This document shows positions 39,501-51,306 of a stretch of DNA of 64,000 nucleotides, piece by piece. The first letter of the stretch is position 1. Each line of letters starts with the position of its first letter. The stretch comes from Litoditis marina (lineage: Eukaryota > Nematoda > Chromadorea > Rhabditida > Rhabditidae), in the NCBI GenBank assembly GCA_964036275.1, contig OZ038434.1:30528947-30592946 (forward strand), read 5' to 3'. A model generated the notes under the pieces. It saw only the letters and a program-made list of their open reading frames with translations, was not told where the DNA came from and searched no databases. Made by a program: the position numbers and the translations under genes.

Positions 39501-40655
39501 TGAACGGTGATTGTACCTGTTTTTGTAGGAGAATAATAGCATTTAGGAATCATTTTTTGTAGTAGAATAATAGTATTTAGGAATCACACGATTGTTCAAT
39601 TGGAATTCCGATTGTAGGAGTCCACTTGGATAAACGGGCAAATTTCTTCCAAACTGCTTCTTCCCGAACCAGTTGTTTTGGTATGAAATCGAAACACTGG
39701 CGTGCTCAAACCGACCGTGAACCGGAGCAAACCTGAGAGGAGACCGGAGCAGAGGTATTGTTTTGAGCTGCTTTTAACTGTACTGAGATCAGAGAGCACA
39801 AATAACTTGCATATTAGTTTGATCATCGGCACGCATCGCGTCCAATCAAAAGTAGGATAAAGCACCTTCACGAGAAACCATGTTGCTCTCCGGTCTCATT
39901 CAATGAACGTTACGTAGTGACTAATATAGCATTTCCTAAAAATATATGCCACCACCAAATATGTAGTTGTTCGTCTGTGAACTGAACTGAGGCTTTAGTC
40001 TCAGGCACGAGTGATTTTCTACATTAGCGCATCTAAGCCTGAGCCAAAGCCTAAGCCAAAGAAGCCTGAACGTAAACTTTTTCCTCTAAACTTGAAAAAA
40101 CATAGTTTCATCTTCGAGCGCGCGCAACTGTTATGGTTTTTTTAGAATGGCTGGCTCAAAAACCTAGAGCACTAGAGGCTCGGTCTGTACGGTTCGCCAA
40201 TTGACGTTTCGTTTTATTTGTGTCTCCGGTTTCTGAGTTCGGAATTGTGTATTTACTGCAAATAGAGCATAGAAAGCCAAATGTTTGTGTTTAAGAATTT
40301 CCAGTTCAGTTTCCATTCCAACCATTGGAATTTGCAGTGCATCAATGACTAACTGTCGATCTCCTATTCACGAAAAAAGAAAACTGATATATAAAGAACG
40401 GTGTAAAACCACTTTGCTCACAAAGAAACGTAAGTTTCACCATGGCAGTTTGTTGAGTTGTGATAGTAATATCATTGTAGTGATGATAATATCATAGTTT
40501 TTTTTCTCTGTCTTTGTTACAAATATGACAAAACCAACGGTTTTCAGCAGAAAATTACAAAAAAACTCAACATTTGTTATGATTTCGTTCATGTTTGACC
40601 TTTCTCCGAGCGATATCCCACTCGGGCTTCGTTTTCGACAAAAACATCGAGAATT
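39501..40655. other. no gene recognised
   Basis: 'agaataatagcatttaggaatca' is tandemly duplicated at 39530-39585. The minus frame 39596-39871 has no start or splice context. Confidence 0.4.
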
Positions 40656-40981
40656 AGAACGGGTGTTAAGAAAGTAAAGATTAGTTTTGGAAGAAAAGTG
40701 TGCAAGAAATATGAAAGAAGTCCAATAATAATAATTTGAGGAAAAGGGTAATCTCGCTCGGTTTAAAATTTCAGAAAAAAATGAATACCGAGTTTTTTGT
40801 TACCGGAAAGAAAACTTCTGACAGCGACTCACAATGATCTAGCTTACAGTCTGTTTTTTTTTCAAGAAAAGCGAGATTAGCCTTTTCCTCAAAATATTAT
40901 TATTGGATTCCTTTCATATTTCTTGCACACTTTTCTTCCAAAAACTAATCTTTACTTTCTTTACCCCCGTTTTTTATACTA
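40656..40981. mobile_element. palindromic element, ~115-bp arms
   Basis: 'aacgggtgttaagaaagtaaagattagttttggaag...aggaaaagggtaatctcgct' is mirrored by 'agcgagattagccttttcctc...actttctttacccccgtt'. A single arm recurs at 6695-6830. Confidence 0.85.
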
Positions 40982-41084
40982 ATTGAACTCTTTTTCTATA
41001 GTTACGAAGTAACGGTCATTTTTATCAAGAATGATATTTTTGAACAATAAGCTAAACAAGGAATGTTATGTTTTTATATTAGAG

Positions 41085-41215
41085 TTTTCAATGGCGCCGT
41101 AGTTCAGAACGATTGATTTAGTTGTAACCTCGTTCAAGGAGAGCAACGTTTGTGCTCCAGGCAGGAATCGAACCTTGGTTCGCCGTGCGTGAATAGAGCT
41201 TTTATCCAATCCGCC
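41085..41215 (-). other. tRNA-like sequence, probably pseudo
   Basis: The minus strand has 'aatggcggattggataaaagctc' and a perfect B-box 'ggttcgattcc'. The acceptor ends do not pair, so it is more likely a tRNA-derived repeat than a gene. Confidence 0.35.
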
Positions 41216-41379
41216 ATTCAGACAAGAGAAAAACAAAGCTGTACCCGCCTCTCATGAACTCTTCATTGGGAAACGTCGTTCTACTACACGTTAAACTCTT
41301 CTTTCATTTTTCTTTTCACCAAACCGGTCTATCCATAATTTTTTTGCGAGACCATTTTCGCCTTCTCACGCGTAATCTT

Positions 41380-41800
41380 CAAATTTCGAACATACCTGAA
41401 AATACGCATACCTCAACTTTGTTATAGCTTTTCAACAATGTGAGAATTTTCAGAATAAGGTAACTTGAGCGAAACTATGCCGAGATTTGAGGAGGCGGAC
41501 ACTTTTGTCGCCGCCGTCGCCGCCGCCGAGCACGGAAGCCATTTTTACGAGACGTTGGGGTCTCTAACTCCTCTCAACTAATTTCACTCGAAACGTAAAC
41601 GTTGTGTCTTGTAGACGCTCAGTGATTCATGCAAATATCTAGGAAAATGGTCGACGTACTTTGAAGAAAAATGTAATAAACTGTTTTGGAATGTCTGCAG
41701 ACCTCTGAACAAAAACTAATCTGCGCAGCGTTCCGCGCTGCGCTTGATGGAAAAAATATAAGATTGTTCGAAATCTTTAAGTTTGCCAGGTCTTATATTA
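41380..41800. repeat. repeat with GCC/GTC-rich core
   Basis: 'tcgccgccgtcgccgccgccgag' and 'gcgcagcgttccgcgctgcgc' palindrome near 41730, related to 22470-22510. Confidence 0.4.
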
Positions 41801-42194
41801 AGACGCGAAATGTGACTCTACATTTCAGTTAAAGTACAGAAGAGCCATGAGCCGAGAACGAATCAAACTTTCCCATGAATCCCACAACTTTAATTTTCTA
41901 GATGGAAGTGCCTGTTTACGTCGGAAAGAAGAAAAAGGACGATGGGCTTAGGTTTGTTCTCTAATGCTGTATTTTTAGAAATTTTGTAAACATGATTTGT
42001 CAGCGTAGCTGAGATTTGGCTTACACTTAGTACTGTGTGAATACGTCAACACTTTTCTCAGAATTCGCTTTCACCATTACAATTCATGAGTCATGAACGA
42101 TTTTTCAGTAGTTCAGCGTGGAGGGTTATAGCAGCTTACCAGTTGCTCGTAAGAAGACCCCGTGTATACTGGAAGTAATCCGAATAGTTACGTG
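41801..42194. other. no gene; short match to 4860-5040
   Basis: 'gaagtgcctgtttacgtcggaaagaagaaaaaggacgatgggcttaggttt' matches 4878-4930, showing another dispersed segment continuing to about 42060. Confidence 0.55.
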
Positions 42195-42305
42195 AAGTAA
42201 ACATTCTAATAAGGCATTGTGCACTTTGTAAATGCACGTTTCTGAGTTGTGCTGTGTTTAACATGTTTCACGTGACTGTGCAATTGACTAACAGTATACA
42301 TTTCA
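42195..42305 (+). repeat. CACGTGACTGTGCAATTG-family repeat
   Basis: 'acgtgaagtaaacattctaataaggcattgtgcac' to 'aacagtatacatttcacg'. This copy shows weak inverted ends (cgtgaa...ttcacg). Confidence 0.7.
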
Positions 42306-43240
42306 CGTTCGACTGTCCAACTCACACTACATCGAACCACGGCGGTCATATTTAATTTTTCTCACTTTGTTCATTCTCTTTGTCTGATAGACAAATGCCA
42401 ACGTATTTTAACAGACCATTTCTCTCTAGTTTTGACCTTCGATCTAACAATTTCATCGTATACAGCCTAAAAAAACAGATGACGAACTATTACATAATAT
42501 ACTATTATATAACTGTTACATCTTTATTTTGCTCTGTTTTCTCATAAAATCGATATACGTAATGAACACCGCAGAGTTACGTACAAAAAATCAAGACTGA
42601 TAAAAATGGAAAAAAAATTTCAAGTACCTCTTAAAACCTATCAGGATACAGCAAAAAGTTGAAAAGTCAAATACATTCTGGATAGCGTCACAGGGAAAAT
42701 GCTCAAGTTCGGGTAAGTATCCAATGGTATTAGGCAATTTTTTCTCATTTTAAATTTCTAAGGTTGTGGATGACTATTGAAACCCAACAGACTACATTTT
42801 TCACATTCGAAAATTGCAGATTATAGGGAAATGGTCTCTTCAGGTGTGGATCAACAAGTGTTAACTACTAACAAGTCAATATCTATCACAGGGTTCTCTG
42901 TACAGTGGCCATGCAATCACATCCCGACCTCTTCCAATATGAACTCTGTCGAAAATGTTTGAAGAACTTTGTGGGTAATCACAATGTTTTGATCATAATA
43001 ACTTGACAGAAACTAATTGATAATGATGTAGTCAGAATTTGGACGTCTTTGTAGAAGATCCTGCAGATTCTGTGGTGTAGATTCTGCAAAACGGTTCAGT
43101 CAAGGTCTCAAAAAGATTAACAGTCTTGACTCGCCCTCATTTCACCTATGAATTAAAGTATTCATCACTTGGAGACATGAAGGTTAGTTTAGTCTCCATT
43201 CTAGAGCCTACAATGTATCTAAATTTCTGCTGTGTTCGTA
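42306..43240. other. no gene recognised
   Basis: The frame at 42777-42962 has no start context, splice partner or recognisable domain. Confidence 0.4.
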
Positions 43241-44185
43241 CAAGAGCTGTTTTCGAGCAAGAACTTGGAATGTCCAATCTCTGATTGCACTCTGTGAATC
43301 ACACAAAATGAAGTGCACATTAAAATTATTAATTTAAAAACTACAATCGGGAGATAAGTCTGCGATTTCGTAACACCCCCACACGGATATATGAATAGCC
43401 AGATGTCGAAGTACACTAGCGCACTAAATAGTTTTTAAGACATAAAACTTGACCATTCTAAGAAGGACGATTATTTGGTCCAATGGCAACGGGCATTCGT
43501 TTGCTGTTTTAGAACAAGGTGTAAAAATGGACGATGACCTGCGTTGTATTTTCCGTATTGAAGAATCACACTTTGTTCTAAATGGGAGGGATGGCTACTT
43601 AATTTTTTTTGGCTAAATGAACGTGAAAATTCGGCGGTACATACAAAAATGTTCTGCTCGCGACCCTCGGACGTCTGTATTGGTTTCGGTACGAAATTCA
43701 ACCATAACTCGCTGTCCATGTAGAGTCCCGTGTACATTTGACCGACATCCACATAACTCCTCTTCGGGGACGTCTCTCGATCTCGGTCATAATCAGCAAT
43801 TATTGTATTTTTCTCTTACTTGAGTTTGTTCGAAATAAACACTCGTCAACATAGAACGCAGTTACCGAAACATTGCGCAGATCCCATTCCCAACTACACG
43901 ACTTCTGAGAAAACGCCAACTATCAGAATGGTTTCCGTGAGACTTTGCCGGTTCTGGGCAGAAACTCGTGAACTTCTTGCATGTGTTGAAGTTGAACTAC
44001 AATAATGTTGGGTCATTCCCCATAAGTTCATACAAAAAATCTTGAGAGAAGATTCGGGCTCTCTAAGCGGACTCTGTGATTCAGATACAATAAAGTACAA
44101 ATTTAATTTACTAATTCGATAATTAAGTATAGCTCAGTAGGACTTTCGACAACCCCCACTAAAATATATGAATAGCTGAAGATTT
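43241..44185 (+). pseudogene. possible PB1-family relic, duplicated with 5031-5500
   Basis: 43275-43440 and 44070-44180 repeat the segment at 5041-5220. 'ttgctgttttagaacaaggtgtaa' (43489) matches the start of the broken PB1 exon 1 at 5243, and 'agaatggtttccgtgagactttgccggttctggg' (43926) matches the degraded exon 2 at 5450. No PB1 acidic exon is visible. Identity as PB1 is an inference from that pairing. Confidence 0.35.
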
Positions 44186-44458
44186 GCAGCTTAGTTTGGG
44201 ATCGGGATAATGGAAGAAACATATCGGATGAAGTTTTACAAACCATAAAATTATACACTAAAGATTGAGTCAGACCAAGAATCAAAGTGGGGTACATTTC
44301 CAACCTGATTTTTAGATGAACGCGGTACGTTTTAACGGTCTCAGTTGGCGGTCTTGTTCAGAAATAATTGAGCCTTACTGGCAACGTTTTTCTGGCGGCG
44401 TAGCAATCCAAACAACTTCATGAGAAACCCATCTGAGTTTCTTGACGAATTCACTGAG

Positions 44459-44692
44459 GAACCGGGTACTTCCTGGACCGAACCGCAAACCGGTCACTGG
44501 AGAACCGAACCACCGAACCTACTTCTAAACCGACCGGTTCTCCAATGAAAGGTTCAAACCGAACCGACATTATTCACGAGTTGAACAAACGAATCGAATA
44601 CAGGTTCGAAGCATTTACTAGTGGCGGTTTGGTCGGTTCGGTTTGGTTCTCCAGTGACCGGTTCGTGGTTTGGTTCGGGGAGGACCCGGTTC
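44459..44692. mobile_element. MITE with ~55-bp arms, GGAACCGGGT ends
   Basis: Left 'ggaaccgggtacttcctggaccgaaccgcaaaccggtcactggagaaccgaacc', right the reverse complement ending 'aggacccggttct'. Confidence 0.85.
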
Positions 44693-44780
44693 TCCAGTGG
44701 ATTGGCCAAATTTCTCATAAGAATCTCATTAACACCTCGCGAGCTATCACTGAACTTCTAAAGGTGTTTTATTGTGAGGT

Positions 44781-45020
44781 ATCTATACTCTTTTCCATTC
44801 CTACTGAGACTCCTACAGTAGGATTTCGGAACTTCCAAGCCGTTTTGCTCACTTACTTTTGATCGGAGAAGTTAGGAATTATAGTTCCTCATTCTATTAA
44901 TACAGAGTAAATATACGATAGAATTTTTCATGAACTACATTTTCGGCTTCACAACAGCCTTCGGAAAGTTTGTAAGGTTACTGTAGGAGTCTCAGTAGGA
45001 ATGGTGTGAACTATATCTCA
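44781..45020. mobile_element. MITE, ATTCCTACTGAGACTCCTACAGTA family
   Basis: Left 'ccattcctactgagactcctacagta', right 'tactgtaggagtctcagtaggaatgg'. Half copy at 23066-23100. Confidence 0.8.
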
Positions 45021-45060
45021 TTACGTTTTTGAGCGATTGCTACGGCGAAAAGAAGATCTG

Positions 45061-45541
45061 CAGGTGATACCGATTCTGTGAGGATAACATATAATACTTC
45101 TTTTGTACCTATTATTCACTTTATAATTCCGGAATTTTTGTACAAAACTATGTTAAAGAAATGATGTAAGCTAGTACGTTTTCACAGCCGAGTGCGTGAT
45201 TGAGTTCTCGACAAATTTGTATATTCTCGAAACTGAAAATGGTTCTTCCCACTACAAGAGCACAACTATGTAGCTCTCGTTTTTACGGGGAGTTCTCTGT
45301 AAGCTCTGCAGTCTGAAAATGAACTTTGTGATCAAAAGAGATGGTCTATGGTTCGAAAAACAGCTGCAAGTTTACCGTAGCAGAATAATATTTATACAGC
45401 TCTAATTTTGCTTCTCGTTTTCCTAAAAACTCAGTTTTATTCACTTCTTATTCCTTTTCAATCAAGAGAAAAGTTTTTAAATTTAGCTTTCAGCCCTTCG
45501 CGGGGCTTACAGGATAATCCTTGTTTTCCGTTCCGATTCCA
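45061..45541. other. 5' region of the peptide gene, no other gene
   Basis: AT-rich promoter-side DNA; nothing further recognised. Confidence 0.4.
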
Positions 45542-45549
45542 TATAAAAG
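45542..45549 (+). promoter_or_regulatory. TATA box of peptide gene 1
   Basis: TATAAAAG 67 bases before the ATG. The other intact family member has TATAAAAGG 60 bases before its ATG, so the core promoter is conserved in the family. Confidence 0.7.
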
Positions 45550-45608
45550 GACGTTTGCGGCTGAATCAGCCAGAAGCACAGTGTACGGCCGGTCTACAGT
45601 ACTTCAAA

Positions 45609-46145
45609 ATGTCCCTAAGCGAAAACTACAGTATCCTTCTGGTCGCACTGGTGCTATCGGCAACTATCTGTCCGGTACATTCTCATGTGTGGCATACATT
45701 GAGACCACATCGCGTCAGGTAACTATTATGTAACTGATCTAAATTTACCTTCATTTAAATTTTACATGGGGGAAAAGTACGTTGAGAATCATGAATCGGA
45801 GGTAACTGTGACTCACAAAATTAGATTTCTTTCTTTCTTTGTGTAAAGTTGGCGACACGAAAATTAGAGAATGAAACAATGAAGAAAAAGCTCAGGATAA
45901 ATACGAAAATAAAAAAGAATCAATCACAACATGGTACATTTGCTTATATACCCAATTTTGTTGAAAATGATACGAACTATTTTGTATTTGGTTTCAGAAA
46001 CACCGGCTACGACCGCAACTGCTTTTTCTCGCCGGCTCAATGTTATTTCGGAAGTTTTCTGGCAGAGGAACACTTGTCCAATTTCATAGAAGCAACTGGC
46101 GGGAAGAAAATGAATTTGAACGAACACTCGCTCTGGTTGAGCTGA
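45609..46145 (+). CDS. AST-C/somatostatin-like secreted peptide precursor 1, 85 aa
   Basis: Exons 45609-45718 and 45998-46145, intron phase 2 (GTCAG|gtaact ... ggtttcag|A). Residues 1 to about 25 are a signal peptide (ILLVALVLSATICPVHS). After LRPHRVR, a basic processing site, comes NTGYDRNCFFSPAQCYFGSF, in which C-F-F-S-P-A-Q-C spaces two cysteines by six residues as in insect allatostatin C (C-Y-F-N-P-I-S-C-F). A conserved tail EEHLSNFIEATGG follows. The intron cuts at the processing-site arginine. The encoded product is likely a disulphide-ringed secreted peptide; its receptor and role are unknown. AATAAA lies at 46263. Paralogues: 51307-51788 and the pseudogene at 31844. Confidence 0.82.
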
Positions 46146-46460
46146 AAATTTTGTAGAATCTGTGAAAAGTTCCTGTATGAGAATAACAAAATAATAATAC
46201 TTTAGTTGGTTGATTGGTTACGTCTGATGTTCTCTTCGAAACGTTTGTATGATTGTAATCAAAATAAATGTTGACGAACACTCGCTTTGCTTGAGCTGAG
46301 AAGTTGGGAATATTCCACATTTTTTAGACTCTATGAAACGTTCTGATGATTGTACATGAAATATCATAGTATCTTGAATGTTCTGTTTCTGTTTTTTTTA
46401 CAGAACGTTTGCATAATTGTTATAGGAATAAACCTGAACAAACCCTCGCTCTGGTTGAGC
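46119..46460 (+). repeat. triplicated 3' end of peptide gene 1
   Basis: 'gaacgaacactcgctctggttgagctga' at the end of the coding region recurs at about 46273 ('gacgaacactcgctttgcttgagctga') and 46436 ('gaacaaaccctcgctctggttgagctga'), each preceded by 'gaacgtttg...aataaa' text. The period is about 155-163 bp and the units are diverged. Confidence 0.8.
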
Positions 46461-46864
46461 TGAGGCTATTCAACATCTCAAAAAATCTGTGAAACGGTTG
46501 CAGAATTGTTGTTGAAACGGCATGATTTCTGTTGTTCTCTACAAAACATTCAATGGTTGTAATTTTTGTCACATTTCCTCGTTCAGTTTGATACAGCTTT
46601 TTAAAAACAGTCTTCAAATTAATTGGTCGAATTTATTTTTACGTGAAACATGACGAATAATGGTGAACACGTACTCTAGTTCAGTATGTTGTTGGTTTCC
46701 GAAGTGTCAGCCATTTTCCGTTTCATAAAATATCTGTCAGGATAAAATAAATGTGTTCAAAGTTTTTCGCTGACACATTAGTGGTCAATTCGTAGATATA
46801 TCAATCACAATGGTAATAAGAGAGTAACACTAAACAGTCAACAATAAAAATAAATGTGTATATA
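46461..46864. other. no gene recognised
   Basis: AT-rich. Confidence 0.4.
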
Positions 46865-47062
46865 GGGAATGCCAAATTTATAAATTTTGGCTCTCGCTGG
46901 AATCGAACCTGAGAGCAAAAGTTTTGCAGCTGGCCGCCAACCCCTGTGCTACGAAAGCACATAACCGACAAGCTTCGGACTCGAAGACGCCAAGACCGAA
47001 CACAGCGGAAATTGAGATATACAGTAACCTCGCGTCTTTTAGTTAGCGACGACTATACGAGC
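46865..47062 (-). mobile_element. tRNA-derived SINE, minus strand
   Basis: The minus strand reads 'tagtcgtcgctaac', 'gaggttactgtatatctc', A-box-like 'tagcacaggggttggcgg', B-box 'ggttcgattcc' and the tail 'aaaatttataaatttggca'. Confidence 0.8.
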
Positions 47063-47999
47063 TGGTTCCTTTCATGTAAAAGAACTAGGTGGTCACGTGC
47101 CGCCCCACGTGAGCCGGGTTTGGTATTCCGCTCTATTTGGTACCAACCTGACCGATTCAAAATTGTAATAGTGCCATTATTTTTTCTGCTGTACAACAAA
47201 GTTTGCATTCCTTATACAAATTGAGAAGATTTGTGTTCTCCGATTGACAATTTTTCTGTCCTACTTCTGTCTTTTTGGAATGCTGGAAAGTGGGTCTAAA
47301 GTTTGAACAATATTTTGAGGAAGATCGGTTTTCTTCCCGATACTCACAGTAGTGTGTTCATTTAATGTTTGCTAAGTTTTCAACTAGTTTAAGTCAATTT
47401 TCGGTGTTTTCGAAAAAAAAATTGAAATTTTGAAAAACTTGGTAATTTTAGCATTTTTAATTAGCTGAAGCAATAGAAATCAAATAGAAATCGAACGTTG
47501 CTCATTTCTGACTTAAATCAGAATAATTAAGTTTATTAACGGGTTGGGTGAACTCGGCGTAATGCAACGCGTATTACGCCCCGCGTATTAAATCAGGACG
47601 TTTTTACATGCTTGTTGGCGTATTACGCGTGCGTGAAAAGTATGGACCCTGCCTAATTCATATTATTATCACTGAAAACTTACTTGGAACTAGGAATCGA
47701 GAATCCATCATGCCAGAAATTAAGAAATTAATTATAGAGATTTGAAGAAACTAAGAATTTAGAACACATTGAAAATGCGACATATCTCTAAATTCCGCTG
47801 AATTGGCCTTAGAAAGTTCACATACGAATCGCTAAATGTTCATTTTTGAACAGTACAAAACTTCCGGATTCCCACTGTTCATTAGTAAAATGTGTGGAAT
47901 GTGTGATCGGAAATGTATAAAATGGCCAATATGTGGAGTGTCCAGTGTACACTGGGCGAATAAAGTGTACACTACAAAGTTGACGTTAGATGACTATAA
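47063..47999. other. no gene recognised
   Basis: Short frames only. 'gcgtattacgcc' palindromic text occurs at 47560-47630. Confidence 0.4.
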
Positions 48000-48890
48000 G
48001 TATGTATTATGATTGCAGTCATATCATGTCAGCCCACTAGTACGATATAAGCTGCTCAAGAAGCTAAAAACAATATCGGCATTTTTGGTAGCAGCTTAGC
48101 ATATCTCGTACAGAAGTGGACGTAAGACTTTAACTACACTGTTATCATAAGTCGTACGCAAACATTTCATTGGCACGATACGAACTAGTGAAAAAACAAT
48201 AGTTAAAAAACTAGATAGGAAGTAAGTAAAGTAATATTGAACTAGTGCGACATGAACTCTAATGAATTCATACGACGACATCGAGATCAAATGCGGATTC
48301 CCGATGATTCATACAGCAATGGACGTCAGAGTGACGAAGACAATTAATAAAAAACTTGAATTACCGGAAAATTCTGAAAAGTTCGGTCGATCCCAGTAGT
48401 TGACGTTGGGGTGACGAGGACTATACGTACACAACATTCTACACCAACATCTCACTCGTGCCAACTACTAAGCGATGAATCATGAACTACAGCACGTAAG
48501 TGGATTCATGAGATTTCGTACAGGAGTTTCACGTGGGAATGACTACGACTATGTACATTATCCTACACAAATACATCATTTATGCCCACTAGTGCGCGAT
48601 AAATTATATGAGAACTGAAGCACGTTAGTGGATTCGGAAGTTTTGCTCAGGGGTTAACGTAGGAATGACTACGATTATATGTGCATAACATTCTACCCAA
48701 ACATCTCAATTGGGCCCACTAGTACGTAAAACAACTATGTGAAAACCGAAACACGTTAGTGGATTAGTGTGATTCAGCTAAGAAAATGACGTAAGAGTGA
48801 CTACAATTCTAAGTACACAAACATTCCATCTCTGCTCACTTTCACGACACTAAGTACATCAGAATTTAAGCACATCTGCGAAATTGCTTG
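48000..48890. repeat. degenerate ~130-bp satellite-like tandem repeat
   Basis: Landmarks recur: 'cacgtaagtggattc' (48498), 'cacgttagtggattc' (48622), 'acacgttagtggatta' (48752); 'cccactagtacg'; 'gggaatgactacgac...acataacattctac'. Three clear units (48400-48790) and weaker ones on both sides. Confidence 0.75.
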
Positions 48891-49478
48891 AAATAGCCAC
48901 TCATAGATCGGGTCTAGTGTGTCATGCACTATTTCCAGTGATACACTTTGAAGACTACGTCAAAACAGGATTGCATTTCATCCCGGCGCGGATTGTAAAC
49001 GTAGGGATTTGACGACGTTTTTATGATGAACACCACCTACACGTTTGCTTATTGAACACAGAGTGGTGCTTCAATCCCAACCATTCGAGTCACGTCATCA
49101 ACTCAAACGTTTAGAGAAAAACGATAGGACGAGAGTTGACTATCGAAGCGTTTTTGACAAAATTGAGTTATTATATAGTAATAGAAGTTTCTGTAAACCT
49201 TCCTCTACTCTTGCAGCAGCCCTAATCCATTCACAAACTGTTCTCGCAAAAAACGTACAGTTTCTGTTTCTATTTCTGTCATATCTTTTCATTTTGCGAG
49301 AAACCATTCGAGATATTTTTTGCAAAAAACGTACAGTTTCTGCAAACAACATCATAGAGATAAGTCATTAACTCCCATTACATCTATTATTTTCCTAGAA
49401 ACCACACATGATTATCTTTAGCAAAAAAACATACAGTTTTGCACATTAGATTGGAAACATTAATAAAGAGAAGTAATA
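48891..49478. other. no gene; short GCAAAAAACGTACAGTTTCTG repeats
   Basis: 'gcaaaaaacgtacagtttctg' occurs at about 49246 and 49321, with a weaker form near 49420, interleaved with 'agaaaccattcg'-type text that leads into the next array. Confidence 0.6.
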
Positions 49479-49690
49479 AATTCTCATCAATTCTGTTACT
49501 TTCCTAGAAACCATTTTAGCTTAGTGAATTCAGGCGACTTCTCGCGTGATGTAGAGTGATTGGAACGTTTCAGAGAGATAAGTAATTCTCCATCAATTCT
49601 GTTATGTTCCTAGAAACCATTTTAGCTTAGTGAATTCAGGCGACTTCTCGCGTGATGTAGAGTGATTGGAACGTTTCAGAGATCACTTTT
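49479..49690. repeat. 106-bp tandem duplication, near identical
   Basis: 'agaaaccattttagcttagtgaattcaggcgacttctcgcgtgatgtagagtgattggaacgtttcagag' appears twice, 106 bases apart (gaattcagg at 49526 and 49632). Older diverged units lie upstream. Confidence 0.9.
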
Positions 49691-50563
49691 TCTGTTGCTA
49701 GTGAGTAGGAGCTAATCTCCAACGTTTTGAGAACATTAAATTCGAAAACCCTCTAAGTCTCAGACGATCAGAATCATAGATCGGTCTAGGGACTACGCAA
49801 GAACGGGGTTTCATCGTTCATAAACTGCCGATAAGCTTTTGGCGAGCAACACCCACGGATTTTCTCAACATTTGTTCAAATGAAAAATGATGTTGATTGT
49901 CATAGTAAACGGTAGCAGCAGATTTATAGTATATTTCATGTTTACAGACTGTCCTACAGTATGATTACAGTACTTCGGGTCAGTTTGAATAAGGTGGATG
50001 TCTGAAACGACAATTCCATACATGCATCATCAGTTTTCTATCAGTTTTCAACACCCACTTACTGGAAATGAAAATTCAAAGAAACTTTGAAAAGCAAACT
50101 ACATTTCCATAAATTAGAAATGTGCAGGCGACCTGTGACCGTACTTCTATAACCAAAAACTCTGTTTAGTTCACGATAACTTTTTTGCGAAATTCCGCAA
50201 AAACTTATGTATTCATTCCTAGTAAAATATATGATATTTGTTCATGGCTGAATCAAAGATTGGAAAGTTTGATTAAAATCCCGGACTTTTTTTATCAGCA
50301 TTAGCTCTCAGGTTTCGGCTTAGAAGGTTATCAATTGACTTTCAATGAAAAACATCATTTTTGAAAGGAGAAATGTGGCTTCATCACATAATCTCTGAGT
50401 GATGTGATTGCACCACACATTGACCGAAGCCCACGGCTAGCTCTTTGGTCAGACTAATCTTCCGATCTAGAGGTTTGATTAGTCTTTATTCTAGGAGGAT
50501 TACTGTTTGGGTTTCGGATTATAAGTCAAGTGACTTTTAGTGAGCAAAATATTGGCTTCATTA
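49691..50563. other. no gene recognised
   Basis: AT-rich, nothing identified. Confidence 0.4.
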
Positions 50564-50780
50564 AAGGTGGTCTGACAGGAACCAAATCTCATGCCTTGCG
50601 CTCCACGGTTAATTTCGTCGCTCCAAAGCAAACACTAAATTATCGATATTTTGTGAATCATTCAATCACAATTCATCAGCGGACAATCGAAAAGTTCGTT
50701 TTTGGGGCGCATTCGCGTTGGAGCGATTGAATTAACCGTGGAGCGCAAGGCACGAGATTTGGTTCCTGTCAGGCCATCTT
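50564..50780. mobile_element. MITE, 217 bp, ~60-bp arms, TA flanks
   Basis: Left 'aaggtggtctgacaggaaccaaatctcatgccttgcgctccacggttaat', right its near-perfect reverse complement; TA on both sides (50562-50563, 50781-50782), compatible with a Tc1/mariner-type target. Confidence 0.9.
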
Positions 50781-51246
50781 TAAATAATATTTAAGGATGA
50801 GATTGAAAACATACAGGCATCCGTATCGAATCGTCCGAATTCGTCTAAGGTAAGACTGATACGTTACCAACTTTACTATACTGCCAATTTTGATTAACAA
50901 CACTGATTAGCATAAAACACAAACAGTTCTAAGTTTTTAAGTTCACGAGTTTACGAGTTTATCAGTTTCAAATTAACACTTCACCCATTCTAGTTCACCG
51001 TTTCACCATACAAGATCTCCGACCTAGAAGTGTCAGTCCTGAGATCACATCAAATCAAGCGGATCGCGTGGAAGATTACTTGAATTCTTATTCTTCTGTA
51101 GTTCTTTGACGTAAATGAGAGATGTATGCATTAACGAATGGTTCTCTGTGAAATTCGCTCAAATTTGGTGTATTGCCTCTCCAATATCCAAGATTTCGAA
51201 TGAAACTCCGCCCAACGGATTAGTCTTGTTTTGCTCAGAAGATGTG

Positions 51247-51255
51247 TATAAAAGG
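51247..51255 (+). promoter_or_regulatory. TATA box of peptide gene 2
   Basis: TATAAAAGG 60 bases before the ATG. Confidence 0.7.
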
Positions 51256-51306
51256 CTGGCACAGCTCACTATTCACAATTCAGCTCTCGAGCTCCGACAA
51301 CTAGCG

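Larger units (their letters stand above)
44400..45060. repeat. CTCATGAG-rich repeat, copy 4, twice interrupted
   Basis: Pieces at 44400-44458, 44700-44780 and 45021-45060 together rebuild one copy like 4610-4775. Two different inverted-repeat elements sit between them. Confidence 0.75.

Noticed and set aside
43471..43752. 93-codon minus-strand frame
   Set aside because: No start or splice context, and it is antisense to a duplicated relic; the duplicate at 5.3 kb has no corresponding frame.
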